Part shown: one piece after another, positions 1 through 12,529 of the stretch | Layout of the letters: each line of letters opens with the position of its first letter | Numbering within the stretch: position 1 is the first letter of the stretch | Assembly: GCA_027946555.1 (NCBI GenBank) | Contig: JAPEVC010000114.1 | Location: 1-64,000 of the forward strand | Length of the DNA stretch: 64,000 nucleotides | DNA from: Gnomoniopsis sp. IMI 355080 | Taxonomy: Eukaryota > Ascomycota > Sordariomycetes > Diaporthales > Gnomoniaceae | Reading direction: 5' to 3' | The notes under the pieces: model-generated | Told to the model about the DNA's origin: nothing | The model's input: the letters and a program-made list of their open reading frames with translations, nothing else | Databases searched by the model: none | Made by a program: the position numbers and the translations under genes

Positions 1-595
1 GGGTAGGGGGGTGGGATCGGCGTGTAGGTTGGATTGAGGATCACGGTGCGGTAGTGGAGGATAAGCGTTCGAAACGGGGGCAGGCCGGATGGTATGTTGG
101 TTGAAACAATTTGAGTTTGTGGGTGAAGTCTGGGCGAGGAAGATCAATGTTGTCCTGATCAACTCCAAAAAATTAAAAGCAATAGGTGACTATTGATGAT
201 CTTTCAGCCTGGGACGTTGGATCATCCATTACTGTCGGTCGGGTGGAGCAATTGCCGAGGCTTGAGACGAGTGGCAGCCGAGGACCCCTCGATGGATTCT
301 TCTTCTTTCGCGCAATCCTGTTTATTGTGTAGGTACGACATCACATTTGTTTCTTTGCCACGAGCATGGTATTTTTAGGTCAGGGTAATGAATATTAGAC
401 GATACTTGCCAGCCCTGTGGAATTCGCCGATCATCAACTCGACACTTGATAGATTTGCTCAGTGACATGTTCCCATGTGAATTCTAGGCTCCACTGCAAC
501 ATGGCTCAAATCAGGCTAGCCAAGACACCCCGGGCAATTCCAGGACCGTTGACATTGAGCTTGCCCCAGTGTTTCTAACGTTCTAGTGTACTATG

Positions 596-605
596 TACCT
601 AGGTA
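596..605. repeat. TACCTAGGTA palindrome, copy 1
   Basis: Perfect 10-bp palindrome, followed by AGGCTTGG. It lies in the far upstream region of the Boi-like gene. Confidence 0.8.
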
Positions 606-1143
606 GGCTTGGACTACATAGTGTACATTCTGATGAAATCCGGTAATTCACTCTTCGCACCCAAAAACCCCGGGTGCGAGACTGAAGAGTCGGAGCGCTC
701 AACAGTCGTCTTGCGGACAATGAAGATCTTCGGACCAAGGCCTTTCCCACAGAACTTTGGCCGTAGCGAATACTGTAGTATTTCGTTCATCAAGCAAGCG
801 TGCTACAATACAACCGTGCCAGATAATCGTTGCTTGCACTGACAGCACACCGGGTAACTCTAGTGGCTCCAGTCTCCAATGGACATGGACTCCCCAGCCA
901 GCCAGCCTACAGTTCATCCATCCATGTCAGGTGCTTTATTTTGTTACTTTGGTTGTCAGCCGGATCTCTTACTTCTGATGAAATCCCGTTCTGGAGTTTA
1001 AATTTCACGCCTCATCTCTTCACCGCCGTGGGGACCAATTGGGTAACAGGGTTTCCTAGTGAATCTAAGTGTTTTAGTGTGATAAGTGCTACTGCCCGCA
1101 AGTGCAAACCGCTTTGCGACACACGCCACTTAATTATCAAGCC

Positions 1144-1153
1144 TACCTAGGTA
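1144..1153. repeat. TACCTAGGTA palindrome, copy 2
   Basis: Perfect palindrome, here extended to the 12-mer CTACCTAGGTAG (1143-1154). It is 539 bp after copy 1. Confidence 0.8.
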
Positions 1154-2652
1154 GACTTTGAACACATCACCACCAAGAACAAGGCCCTGTCGCCTCTCTT
1201 GTTTTTGTCGACCTGCTCAGCACAGGCAAGGCAGGGTAGTATTCATCTTTGACCTGCATGCGGGACCCGTCCAACGCCATGCATACGACACGACGCCCAT
1301 CCACATTTCGGCAACCCACCTACGGAGCATAGACACATGCCTCATACATATAGACCAAGCACATAGCAGAGCGCTAAGGCCAGCCACTCGATATCGCGGA
1401 TAACTTGTTCCGTATGACGAGCCTGTCCTTTTGTGCGACCCTCTTTATAACGGGTGCATATTGCCACATTGTCCTCCGGCCCCGTGGCTGCAATCACTGA
1501 ACAGTCACTCAGAGTCTTTCAGCAACAACACATCTTCAAGCTCGTCCGGTTTGTCGGCTTTCCTTCTATAAAGTTTCATCCTCGACAGGACCTGTAATTT
1601 TGTTCCCCATCACAGCCACGCCCCTCCTAAGCTCAGCTTGAATGCATTAGCTCGACCTATCACCGCACAGAGAAAAACGAGCCGAATTTCGGACGACGCA
1701 GTTGTTGCAGCACCTCTCTCGTGCTCCTCGTCACCTTCGCTTCGGCATCCGTGGCAGACGGATCGCGCAATCAAACTCCACTGCAAACCTCGTCCAGGGT
1801 TCTAAGAAAGAGCCCCACGCCCTTAAATCCCACCAGCCGATCCAGCAAAAGGGCGACCGGGACCTCCTGAAAGCGGAAAGGAAGTGGAACACCAAGGACC
1901 CGATCCTATCTGACCCTGGGCCGGTTCAGGATTAGGATTTTGGACCAATACAATATTGGAACAAACGGAAATCTCTCTTTTTCTTTTTTCCAGCTTTTTT
2001 GCCCGGCTTATTGTCTCAGCTTGTCTTCGCCCCCATCATCAACTGGCGACACTCTCGTCTCCAGACCTGTGCCGCCCGAAGTACAGATTACGGGCTGAAG
2101 CCCTCACTCTCACTTCTCACCTTAGTGGCTCCCCTTCGACCGTGTGCTCCATCGTCTCATCTTTCTTTAAATTCTCGACCCACTCGCGGCTACGCTACCA
2201 TCGAAGCCGGGTGTGCTCGAGCGCGTGTCTCAATCTTGGCGCTGCAAGCATTGACGAGTTGGATCGACCCCAACCCACGGGCGCTATTTCCCTCTTTACG
2301 GACGCCGTGCGACCCGTCGACCACGGACTGCAATCCAGCAAACATTACGACGTTGCTATTGCTTATCCCTCCCGCTCCTCTTCCAAATCCACCGGCGAGC
2401 CGGTCTGGCTTACTACCAACCTCCCAACTTCCATCACAGCCTTTCCCGTTGCGCCCTCGACCACTGTTCGAATTCGAATTTTCTTCATCGGTTTCTAATG
2501 TCTTCCCGCTACTGACGCACCGGTCTACTTCCGCGGCCCCTCCTTGATCCAATCGGGCCTGGTCACGCCTCACCCGCCATCACGAGCCGCGTCGACACGC
2601 GTTCTTGAGCAGTTCCGAAGCATCTCGTGAGGGAATCAGGACATACAGCAAG

Positions 2653-5600
2653 ATGGCAGCGTCAACAGCAAGACCCGAGGTGGGCGACATCTTGTTGGTC
2701 ATTCGTGAGTGGCCGCCCCCTTCCCCCCAAAAATGACCCAAGACACGCGATCCCACTCTCTTGAGATGAGCTGTGGGTTTCGTCTCCTGGAGACCCTAAG
2801 GCGAGCCGAGAACTGGCCACCTCCACTAGAGTCGAAAGGCGTCACGACACGCCAGACTCGAGACCCTTGGTGACTCGGCTCGTGGCTCCGCTGGCGCCAC
2901 GCGTGCCTCAGCAACATCCACTCCTAAATTGACATTCCAGAGGCTGACCCGCGATTGCGATTCTTTCTAAATAGACGACTTTACTGCGCGCAGCTCTGAT
3001 GAATTGAGCTTGGCCAAAGGCGACCGAGTTCAACTGCTTGAAAGGGACGACGAATTTGGCGATGGTTGGTTCTTGGGCAAGCACTTATTGAACCCGAATA
3101 GTGGTCTCTTCCCGGAGGGTAAGTCGTCAATCTTGCTCCTGCCCTCAACGGACGGACAATTTCTGCCTCAAGACAATTCCATTTACTCGCAGCTTGAGAT
3201 TCCTGGTCGTATTCGTCCTTTGCGTCTGCATCCCCAAGGCCACCTTCTACACTCCCTACCCTCTTCCCCTTTTGCTGACCTCGACATCGTGATAGTATAT
3301 ACTCGTCCAGCTCCCAAAGGTCCTGTCGCAACCCCGGTCCCCAAACCACTACCTAGAAACGATCCGCAGCCAGAACCTGCTGCTGCAACTGCATACTCGA
3401 CAACAGTTGGCACAACCGAACAGGCAGGAGCATCGCTACGCCCATCGTCTCACGTCAAGACCAACTCGGACTCGGTTCCACGGCCATTGGCTTCCGCCAG
3501 CGTCCCCGACATTACGGCGGCGAGTAAAAACTCATCAGCCAGCGCAGTCTATCCGCGAAATCAAAGCCAGGACCATCCTACCCTACACGAGACCCTGAAC
3601 GTCATCGACGAGCATATTGATGATTTGCGGGCCCCGAGCAATGGCAGAAACTCACGTATCATCAATGATTCCGGCAGCGAATACAGTTCACATATAGGAG
3701 CCAGGCTTTCATACATCGCAGGTGAGGAAACGGACGAAGAGGAAGAAGGCGCACATTCCCGCCTTGAGGTGGAAGCCTGGACACCCGACCAGGTAGCCGA
3801 ATACCTGTTCACATCAGGGGTTGAAAAGCACCACTGCGAGGTATTTCGAGATCAAGAAATAACTGGAGAAGTGCTTTTGGGTATGGATCAAACCTCACTC
3901 TTCATCAAAGCCTTCGACCTCGGGTCCGTGGGCCGACGATTGAAGACCTGGCAGAAAATTAAGTCTCTACAAGATGAGGTCAATGGATTCGGCATTGCGC
4001 GAAAGTCGCTTGGAAGCGAAGCGGGGTCTGACGGTATGAAGAGGACGAGAAGCAGGAACAACACAATCACCGGCTCCATCAGCAAATTGCCACCCCTGGA
4101 CAACGGATCAGGCTCACAGCAAAGACGTCGATCTGTCATATCAACACCAAAGCTCGAACCAACTATTCTTCCAGGATCTCCAGTGCCATCAAGTATCCAG
4201 GACAGCCCGAGGAGGCCGACCCACGAAGCGCGTAGGCCCTCTGCAGCATCAGTCCGCGAACTGCATCATTCTAGGAGACACTCATCCACGGACTTCAGGC
4301 TCCCTGGCGCCGTCTCGAACAATGGTGCGGGATCTACCCCAAAGCTGATGTCCAGTGGCACCTTCCCCCTGGTGGAGGGAACTCACAAAAAGCAACCATC
4401 GTTTGACAGGAATTGGACACTCGGTAGTGCCTCGACGAGACCGGCATCAGGAAGTAGGCCAATTTCAGGGTCCGACTTTTTATCTCCTGATGCTACCTTG
4501 CAGGACTCTGCTGTTGATCTTGATCGTGGCTATTTCTCGAGCACGGAGGGCGGCAAAGTGCGAAATTTGCTGAAGAAGCGGGATAGTACTGCGTCTCACA
4601 CTCGCAATACCAGTTATACAGACGAACAGAGGGTCAGAAGCGCGACTGCTATGGCGCGCCACTCGAGGTATGGTAGTATCGGTTCGGCCCGAGGAGAGCC
4701 ACTCTCGCCAGCAGCACTGAAATACTACGGCGTGGCGGCAGGAGGTAATCATAGGAGGACCTTGTCGACAAATACGACTGAGTCGGTACGGCCTGCGGTC
4801 CCAAGCAAAGACACCCCTCCGACAGTCACCAAGCTCGACACCGGCTCTGCTGATAATCTGACCGTCTCACCTTTGACCCCGATATCACCCGGGCAACATC
4901 GTGTATCTAGCAAAGATGACTTGCGCAAGGCACCAAGCAAGGCAACTGGATTGAGAGCCATCTCCGACGCAATCACAGGTCAAGAGCGAGCCAAAGTCGC
5001 GCCGGGACTCGATTCCCCACTTAGAGATTCACCAATGCAGTCGCCTTCGAGAACGGGGTCAAGTACACCTAGTGTTGGTCCGAGTTTCGAAATGGACTCG
5101 CCAGACACAGCGAAGAGCCCTAGCACTCTCGCTACCCAAGGCAGTCGACAGAGCAAGAGGAAGGGCAAGAAGGATACCAGTGCATATACGCGTGGTTTGT
5201 TGAATGTCTCGCCGCGGGAGGCGATGAAGGATGCAGACTACAGCGGCTGGATGAAGAAGAAGAGCAACACTCTTATGACGACATGGAAGCCACGACTTTT
5301 CATTCTCAAGGGCAGGCGATTAGCGTATTATTATTCAGAGAATGATGAGCAAGAAAAGGGCCTCATCGACATCTCTTTCCACAGAGTTTTGCCGGCGGAT
5401 AACGAGAAGCTGACTGGGTTTCATGCGACGCTCACCGGCGCAGGCAACACGCCGACAATGCCAGCCAACACCACTATGGCAACCATTGCTGACGCTCAAG
5501 CGGACAAAGACCCAACCGCCGTTGCCGACTCGATCTTCATCTTCAAGCTTGTTCCGCCACGAGCTGGGCTGTCCCGCGCTGTCAACTTTACAAAACCAAC

Positions 5601-5979
5601 CGTGCACTACTTTGCCGTGCCCAATATCAAGCAGGGCCGTCTGTGGATGGCAGCGCTGATGAAAGCGACTATTGATCGTGACGACACGCAACCTATTGTC
5701 ACGAGCTACCAGCAGAAGACCATTTCACTTGCCAAGGCCCGCGCAATGCGCCATCGGCCTCCTGCGCTGATGAACCTTGATGAGAAGATTGAGGGTGACG
5801 AGGCGGCGCAGAAGAATGACGGACTGGGCATCTTGAACGGGAACGGCGATGATAGCGCCATTTCCGGCCTCGAACAAATGGGGCTCACGAGGGTCGAAAG
5901 CGATAGGAGCAAGACCGGCCAGACGTTGTTCGGAGAGAATGGCGCTATTGCGCCAGCGAATCTCCCACAGAGTGCTTAG
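2653..5979 (+). CDS. Boi1/Boi2-like polarity scaffold (SH3-SAM-PH)
   Basis: Three exons (2653-2704, 2975-3118, 3296-5979) encode 959 aa. Both introns fall inside the SH3 domain and restore it: GDILLVIHDFTARSSDELSL, then WFLG, then GLFPEVYTRPAP (about residues 10-72). A SAM domain follows (about 224-296, beginning EVEAWTPDQVAEYLF), then a long Ser/Pro-rich disordered segment, then a PH domain (about 712-858, SGWMKKKSNTLMTTWKPRLF) with an internal loop insertion, and a short tail. This SH3-SAM-PH order is that of yeast Boi1/Boi2, which bind Cdc42/Bem1 partners and phosphoinositides at growth sites and help exocytic vesicle fusion at the plasma membrane; a role at the hyphal tip is inferred. The ATG at 2653 was chosen because it is the first in-frame start giving a complete SH3 domain. 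Confidence 0.92.
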
Positions 5980-6797
5980 TGGTGGGACGCACGGGTCAGG
6001 ATGTTAGCCTAAGCCAGACGGTAAAGCATCATACCTCTTTTATCCATTTCCTTATATATTTGGGAAGCATGAGGACCAGGCCTCCCGCTTTCCTTCGATG
6101 TGTGTGGAAAAAGCTGAATACCCCCTCTCTTATTTAAATTACCTGCTATAACTTAATCGAAACTCAGATTTCACGTTCATACTTTATGATGTTCTCTCAA
6201 CGCCATCCCTACTTTAAATTGCATCAATTCGTGCTTTGAAAAGATGGGGCAGCGCTCCTCATCTAGCTCTGGTTCGGAGTCTTATGAATGCCACATTCGA
6301 CGAGGTGTTGGGCGGATTATGACACTGCGCAAAACGCAAGGATGACTGTTCTTGGTGAAGTTGTTGCTTGAACCATTCATGGTCATTGTCAAGGTTTCGA
6401 GATATTGTAGTCTGAACAAGCATCTTCGTTTTGCTAACGTGAGGGACAGACATTGTAACAAGAATCCAATGCAGGAAGGGATTGACCCAAGTGGATGAAG
6501 AGCAACATTTTCTGAATACTTGAGGGAAAGGTATAGTTCTGATTTTGTCACACATTAAAATTGCCACCCTCTCATTGTTGAAGGTTTGGAGGAGATACCT
6601 TCGCATTTAGCAGATCGTTTTGTGGACCTTCTGGACGCCGTCGTCCAGTAATAGCTTCAAATCAGCTCATTCCACTTTGGAAGCACTATAGTATGCGATA
6701 TTGGGTTCGATGCTATTTTGAGGACCCTGTTCTACGTTAAAATAGTACAGTCTTGGATTCAGCCTTTGCCACTGGGTTCTTACCAATGTATTGGAAG

Positions 6798-6807
6798 TAC
6801 CTAGGTA
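6798..6807. repeat. TACCTAGGTA palindrome, copy 3
   Basis: Perfect palindrome in the gap between the Boi-like gene and the NCS1 permease. CTACTGTACATAGGTA about 25 bp downstream is partly related. Confidence 0.8.
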
Positions 6808-8644
6808 TCTACACACAAAAGACTCAGAATATCTACTGTACATAGGTATTCATTACCAGGTGCAGCTCAGCGTTGAGACAATAGCATCGGAGCAGTGTGC
6901 CGCGTCAGTATCCCCAGCCAACGCGAACGACACGTACCAATCTCCAAGGCGGGAAGACGATCTGGTCACTCGGGTCCCAAATGCTTTGCTTCGACTTCTC
7001 CAAGTCGCCCCAGGCACTAATGGCCCACCGGTCAACATATGAGGTTTCGTGGATTTGGTTCATGCTATCAATTTTCCGGTATGGATCCTTGAAGTCTTTC
7101 ATGATCGTCCAGCCCTTCATGAAACTACAAGCCCGTGGCTCAGAGACACCGACAAACGCCTCGAGCTTTAGCAACTTTAGATCCTTGTTGAACCAAGCCA
7201 AGTTCAGCAAAGGTGTATTGGATTCGCCACTTCACAGGCGGTCTTTCTTCTACTTGGCGTGGTTTGAATTAGATGTCTGCACGCATAGGTATCCTCCAAG
7301 GCAATCCGTTATGATTTTTCCTATACACACCACCAAGACTTTGGTACCCCTCATTAATCGGCATAAGCTTTTACGCCTCATATTTCTCCGAAGGAATCTT
7401 CCTCTCGACTAAGTACTGGCCGGGGAGGAAGAGCTGAAGTGGCAAGCAACTTGGACCAAGGGTGCGGATACTTTGGCACTGATCTTGCTACAGTCTTGGA
7501 TTCGGTCCTACTGGAAAGCAAGTGGTTTTGACGGTGAGTCTGTGCTCACACCTACACTGTTGTCCTAGAAGGCCGGTATCATGGTGGGTTGCTACCCTTG
7601 ATAGACACGAGTATAGACACGAATACCCAACAAGTACTCAAGCTCAAAGCCGTTGCTTTTTGGGTAGTTGGTAACTTGGTTGATGATGGGTTGGTTATAG
7701 ATTCTGTTTCCTTATGTTTAGAACCAATCTTCTGCCATTTTTCTCCCTTACAGCACCTGGTTCAGGAAGCATTTTCACCCGGAGTAACTTCATATCGCTA
7801 TATGACTCTAGGTCACCGTCGCCCTGTGAGTATCGTGGCGATATGGAACCACGGCCTATCAATTCCCCAGCCATGAACCATCGATAGTCTGAACTCAAAC
7901 CCGTCGGTTGTTGAATCAATATTCGACGGACATGCCCACCGAAAAAGGGTGGTTGCACGTCGTCCAGCGGCTTCGCGACCCAGAACCTGAATCGATCTCG
8001 ACAGCTTGTTAGTTGCTCCCAAGGCGAGAGTTTATCATACAAGTCATAATGCATGCGTTGCCTCTCTATTCATACAACATCAGGTGTCATCACGGGGATG
8101 GCATACCGAACTCTCAACGTTGTAGTCGAGCCGTGGTCCACCACATACCAACCCACATACCATGTGTCGAAGCTCTTGGCTCGACCATCACCAGGCAGTA
8201 AAGACGACGAGGGTGGGAGGAAGACACTACCAATGCGGCGCCTCTCAAGCAGATCTGATCTCAATAAGCTTCCTTGGCACCCCGGTGTCCCAGTATACTG
8301 GGAACCTTGGAACAGCGGGGAGACCTGGGACATCGAGTCCTATTGTTCCATCCGACGGTTAAACTGGCTGCAACCAGGATTTCAGTCGCACGATTGACGC
8401 TGGTCAATATAAGCGGTTGAAGGGTTTCCTACTTACGGTTTCGGTACTAATTTATGTCCGTTACAACTAGTTCCCATCACGCCGGCGCCGCCGATGCGGG
8501 CCAGACGCCTCACGGGCTGACAGGGTTGGTGGGCTTATCGATCCACAGAGATCGCACATTGTCCACCAGAACAAGACGCGGGAAGAGATGTGGGCTACCA
8601 CGCCCCCCGCCAGGCTACGCACGAAAGCAGCAGCTGCCAGATAG

Positions 8645-8670
8645 GAGATATCGCCGCGTGAGATATCGCC
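8645..8670. repeat. Direct repeat GAGATATCGCC x2
   Basis: Two exact 11-nt copies (8645-8655 and 8660-8670) are spaced 15 nt start to start, and a third TATCGCC core lies at 8758-8764. They sit about 375-495 bp upstream of the permease start codon and could be regulator binding sites. The motif matches no site I can name. Confidence 0.45.
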
Positions 8671-9138
8671 ATCCCTGTCAAAAGACAGCCGAGTGGATAC
8701 AATGCGTGGCCATGATTAGCTCGGGTTCTGGCCTCGGTGCCACTTCTGGCATGGTGGTATCGCCAGAAAAAAGTCGGGACTGGGGCCGCACGCGACAATT
8801 GGTACCGCGGTACTTGAGGACCCTGTTTAATAAATATGGCAGACAGTCTACGTAGATGAGTCCCAGAAATGTGTAAGTGTCGTGCGATGGCGCCGACTCG
8901 CGGAAGACTTTTCTCCTTGCCTTCGTTTTAGCCTTGTGGAGGCCAGTCGGAACTCCTTGCCTTGATACAACTACTCGTTGCCGTCTCTCTCTCGTCCACT
9001 TCAGTCCATGTTATAGTATAGTGAGCAGAGCGCCACTCACCTTCGCAGCCGCAAACGTTGCGCTAGAGTGATATTGCCTCCTTGGCTCTCGGCGGCCCTT
9101 TCCTCCTTCCCACTCTTCACACACGCAAACCCGCCAAG

Positions 9139-10829
9139 ATGCGAGACGAAGAAAAATACGTCGACGAGCCTAAGATCGCAGCCAGTCCCTCGGGCTCTGG
9201 CGACGATGGCGAAGAGCTGCGCGCACCCTCCACCGGCGTCCTCGCCAAGCTCCGCGGGTGGGAGGCCGCGCTGGACCGCAAGATCGGCGTCGAGAACCAC
9301 GGTATCGAGCGGCGGCGGCCCGAGGACCGCGATCCGAGCTATGCTAGCTGGTCGAATCAGGCTGTCATGTTTCTCATGTGGATGAGTGCTACAACCAACT
9401 TGAGCTGTTTCTCCACAGGCTTCCTGGGCTGGGAGCTGGGACTGGATCTAAGACGGACCATTGTGATTGTCATTTTCAGTACGCTCATCGGGAGTGCGGT
9501 TACGGTGAGTCTTATCTTCTTTTTGGGACAAAGGATTCGTCTTCATGGCGTCGTGTGGGGCCATATAAGTTGACAATGGCGCAGGGTTGGTGCGCAACGA
9601 TGGGTCCGGGTACCGGTCTTCGCCAAGTCTCCATCTCTCGCTACTCGATCGGCTGGTGGCCATCGAAAGTGATCGCCGTGCTCAACGTGATCGAGCAGAT
9701 CGGCTGGTCCTCCGTCGGCTGCATCACGGGCGGGCAGGCCCTCGTCGCCGTGTCGGACGGATCACTGGGCAGCGAGCTCGGCGTCATCATCGCGGCCGTG
9801 TGCGGCTTCATCGTGTCGTTCATCGGGCTCAAGGCCGTCTTCACGTACGAGAAGTTCGCCGGCATGTGCATCGCCGTCATCTTCGTGATCATGTACGGCT
9901 ACGCCGGCTACTTTACGGACATTAACGCGCCCACGGAGTTGACGGGGGCCACGCTGAGCGGCACTTCGCTCACGCTGTTCGCGGCGCTGTATGGGTCTTC
10001 GGCGAGTTGGTGCTCGATTGTGAGTGACTATTATGTCGAGTATCCGGTCAACACGAGCAAGGTGAAGGTGTTCATCTACACGACTCTGGGAATAGGTATG
10101 CTCCCTACCTCTTTTCACTCACTGAATCATAAAAGTACGCAAGCTCACACTGCCTTAGGGCTCCCAACTTGCCTTGGTATGATCCTTGGCGCCATATGCA
10201 GCTCCGCCCTGGACAACAAAACGGACTGGCTCGACTCGTGGGATTCAGGTATCGGCTTCTTTGTTCAGACCCTGGTCCACCCTGTCGGCTTTGCCAAATT
10301 TCTTCTGGTGATACTCGCCTTCTCCGGCATCGCCATGAACGCCATTGCCCTCTACTCGGCCGGCCTGTCCGTGCAACAGTTTGCCCGGCCACTGAGCGTC
10401 GTTCCTCGATTCATATGGACGTGCGTAATGTTCGTGCTCATCATCCTGTTGGCTTTGGTAGGCAGGGACCAACTGCTGGCCTTCCTCCAGAACTTTTTGT
10501 CCTTGTTGGGCTACTGGAACACGAGCTTCTTTGTAATATTGTTTACCGAGCACTACCTTTACAGAGGCGGTCTACATGGCTTCCAGGGATATGATCTAGA
10601 TGCCTGGAACAACCCCTCCAAGCTGCCCTTTGGCTGGGCCGGCGGCTTCGCCTTCGCGGCAGGCATTGCGGGCTGTGTGGTTGGCATGAGTGAGACGTGG
10701 TATGTGGGCAGTCTAGCGAGGCTCATTGGTGAAGATGGAGGGGACATTGGCAACGAGTTGGCGTTCTTGTTCACACTGATGGTATACGTCCCCGGGCGGT
10801 ATCTCGAGAGGAAGTACACCGGGCGCTGA
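9139..10829 (+). CDS. NCS1-family nucleobase permease (Fcy2/FcyB type)
   Basis: Three exons (9139-9504, 9585-10095, 10159-10829) encode 515 aa, a normal length for fungal purine-cytosine permeases. The cytosolic N-terminus (RKIGVENHGIERRRPEDRDP) leads into about twelve hydrophobic helices. Family features include GWWPSKVIAVLNVIEQIGWS, SVGCITGGQALVAVS, and AMNAIALYSAGLSVQQF in the helix-8 region, which in this family contributes to substrate recognition. The family moves purines, cytosine or related bases with protons across the plasma membrane. Residue differences decide the substrate, so calling it a cytosine/adenine/guanine porter is inference. An in-frame ATG at 9082 would add 19 residues; the 9139 ATG (MRDEEKYVDEPK) has the usual charged N-terminus. 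The second intron is 63 nt with no stop codon, so retention would stay in frame. Confidence 0.88.
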
Positions 10830-12529
10830 AGAATTTTGATGTATTGGCGTGGCAATGTGGAACTGCCATTGGGTATATATACTGGATAGGTCGCGCTTCA
10901 CCGCGGCATGGCATCGTGAAGGCGTCGAACGGATGCCAAGCTTGAGCATGGTAGCTTGCAATTTCTTACTGCGCATGGTCAGACGAAGTTGTGCTATTAA
11001 ATGCAACCATGATGATGCCACAGAATCTTTATTTCAGGAGCCTGTGCAGAGGTACGCCTGTGCTGGAGGAATAGCCCATGTCGACGTATCGAGCACACGT
11101 ATGTGATATGTTGACCACAGCCTTGATAGCTTCACTTTACTATCCTGGGAACTCAGCCATTCAATTTGTCAACAAAGCCACCAATTGCTTGTCCTGATGT
11201 GCAATCGTCTCATGTCCGAGATTTGCGACGAGAAGAGGTTTTGAGAAGGCAAACGAAGGCTTCGACTAGAACCCACGGACTCGAAGCTTGGACTGGCCTC
11301 GGCGTGAGGTTCTGTGCAATTGAAGAGGAGCAAGAAGTTCGAAGCATGCCTCAGACCGTTGTAGTCTGTATAGTCACGTCATCGTCGCCAATGAAGGTGT
11401 ATGACTCCATGATATACTATTGGTCTCATCATCGGCAGCAATAAGTAAAGAAAATGAGATTGGGTCGAGTCCTCTAGCAAGTTATACCTACTTCTGAACA
11501 TCTGCCCGCCCGAGGCGTTCTTGGGGCTGGGCGCGTGAGTAAACTTTGCTTCATCACCGTCACATGAGCTCACTTGAGCTCAGACAGACATGAGCCACAT
11601 CCAGCTGCTGAGGCTCGCGGTGTTGCGAGACCAACATCGAGGTCAAGTCGGCGCGTCGCGTTTACCGAGGTAGCGCATGACAGGACATCACAACGGGTAG
11701 CCATTTATGACGGCGCTGATGGAAACAAATAATCTGAAAAACGCAGAATGTTCAATTAGCAAACGAAATCTTGTGGGCTCTTCTTCAAATCGGTGGATGC
11801 CCGTTGCGTTGTTGCACCTGGCCTTGATTGAGGTGGTGAGAAAGTATGAAGTTGTGAGCTGTGGTGGAAAATTTCGGTGGGAACGCGGAGTCTCGTCAAC
11901 GTGGGGCCGCGCATGCGGCGCCGGCTCGGAGGTAAAGTTCCGACTCGGCTTCCGCACCCACTCCGTGCTTGACATTAATTCATGAGCAGGAAGAGTTCTG
12001 ATGAGATTGAATTTGTATGTGTGGCTAACAGAAGGGGCATGCAAAGTTGAGGTCATATTCGACAAGCTTGTAGCATGGCACTTAAGAGCTTGACCCCATT
12101 GACCCAAGAATGCTCAAGGGGGAACTTCGATCTCATGCCGAGGTATTTCACAAGTTAATCGTTTGACTGCCAACTCGAAGACGAACCGCTGCCACGATTC
12201 TACACGCTCGTGGATCGTTCTCCGGCCAGAGACGAGTATCAAGGAACGTCATACGCAGCAGGACGTACAGGTTAACCAGTCAATTGCGTGGATCAACGAT
12301 GGCAATCCCATCAGAATATCCGGAAGCTGGACAGCGACCCCGCAGATTGCTAGGCTGTGGCATGAGACCGAGACTACATAGCCCCTTATATAAGACGGCA
12401 ACAAGCGTCGCAGACCTAGTCCCAGAGCATGCGATCTTGTCTGCTTCATCCACATACCACACTGCTCACCTAAGGAGAAAGAAAAGATCACTTACCTGCT
12501 CTACTTGCTTTTGATAAACACCGCCTAAG
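10830..12529. other. Intergenic, 1.7 kb
   Basis: No gene was recognised. A 139-codon open frame on the minus strand (11688-12107) has no domain or coding-like composition. The last 150 bp hold the promoter and leader of the GST-like gene. Confidence 0.5.
12386..12394 (+). promoter_or_regulatory. TATA box of the GST-like gene
   Basis: TTATATAAG lies 136 bp before the start codon at 12530, a usual distance for a fungal TATA element plus leader. Confidence 0.5.

Larger units (their letters stand above)
1..2652. other. Intergenic region and probable 5' leader of the Boi-like gene
   Basis: No gene was recognised here. Short open frames in several phases (for example two overlapping frames between 1956 and 2547) have no family features and probably reflect the GC-rich, pyrimidine-rich leader of the gene starting at 2653. 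The stretch from about 1970 to 2180 is rich in CT runs, typical of fungal core promoters and 5' UTRs. Two TACCTAGGTA palindromes lie at 596-605 and 1144-1153. Confidence 0.5.
5980..9138. other. Intergenic, 3.2 kb, no supported gene
   Basis: No gene with family features was found. Several open frames on the minus strand (about 6905-7210, 7695-8054 and 8070-8333) and one on the plus strand (8454-8855) do not assemble into a recognisable domain. They could be chance frames or a decayed gene. One TACCTAGGTA palindrome lies at 6798-6807, and a short direct repeat at 8645-8670 lies upstream of the permease. Confidence 0.5.

Noticed and set aside
56..76. GTTCGAA resembling a tRNA B box (also near 24745)
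   Set aside because: No matching stem, A box or cloverleaf could be built around either site.
1956..2547. Two overlapping open frames of about 180 codons
   Set aside because: Low-complexity Ser/Pro/Arg composition in both frames, directly upstream of the Boi-like gene; best explained as GC-rich leader DNA.
8454..8855. 133-codon plus-strand frame
   Set aside because: Arg/Ser/Gly-rich without domain features; lies in the permease upstream region.
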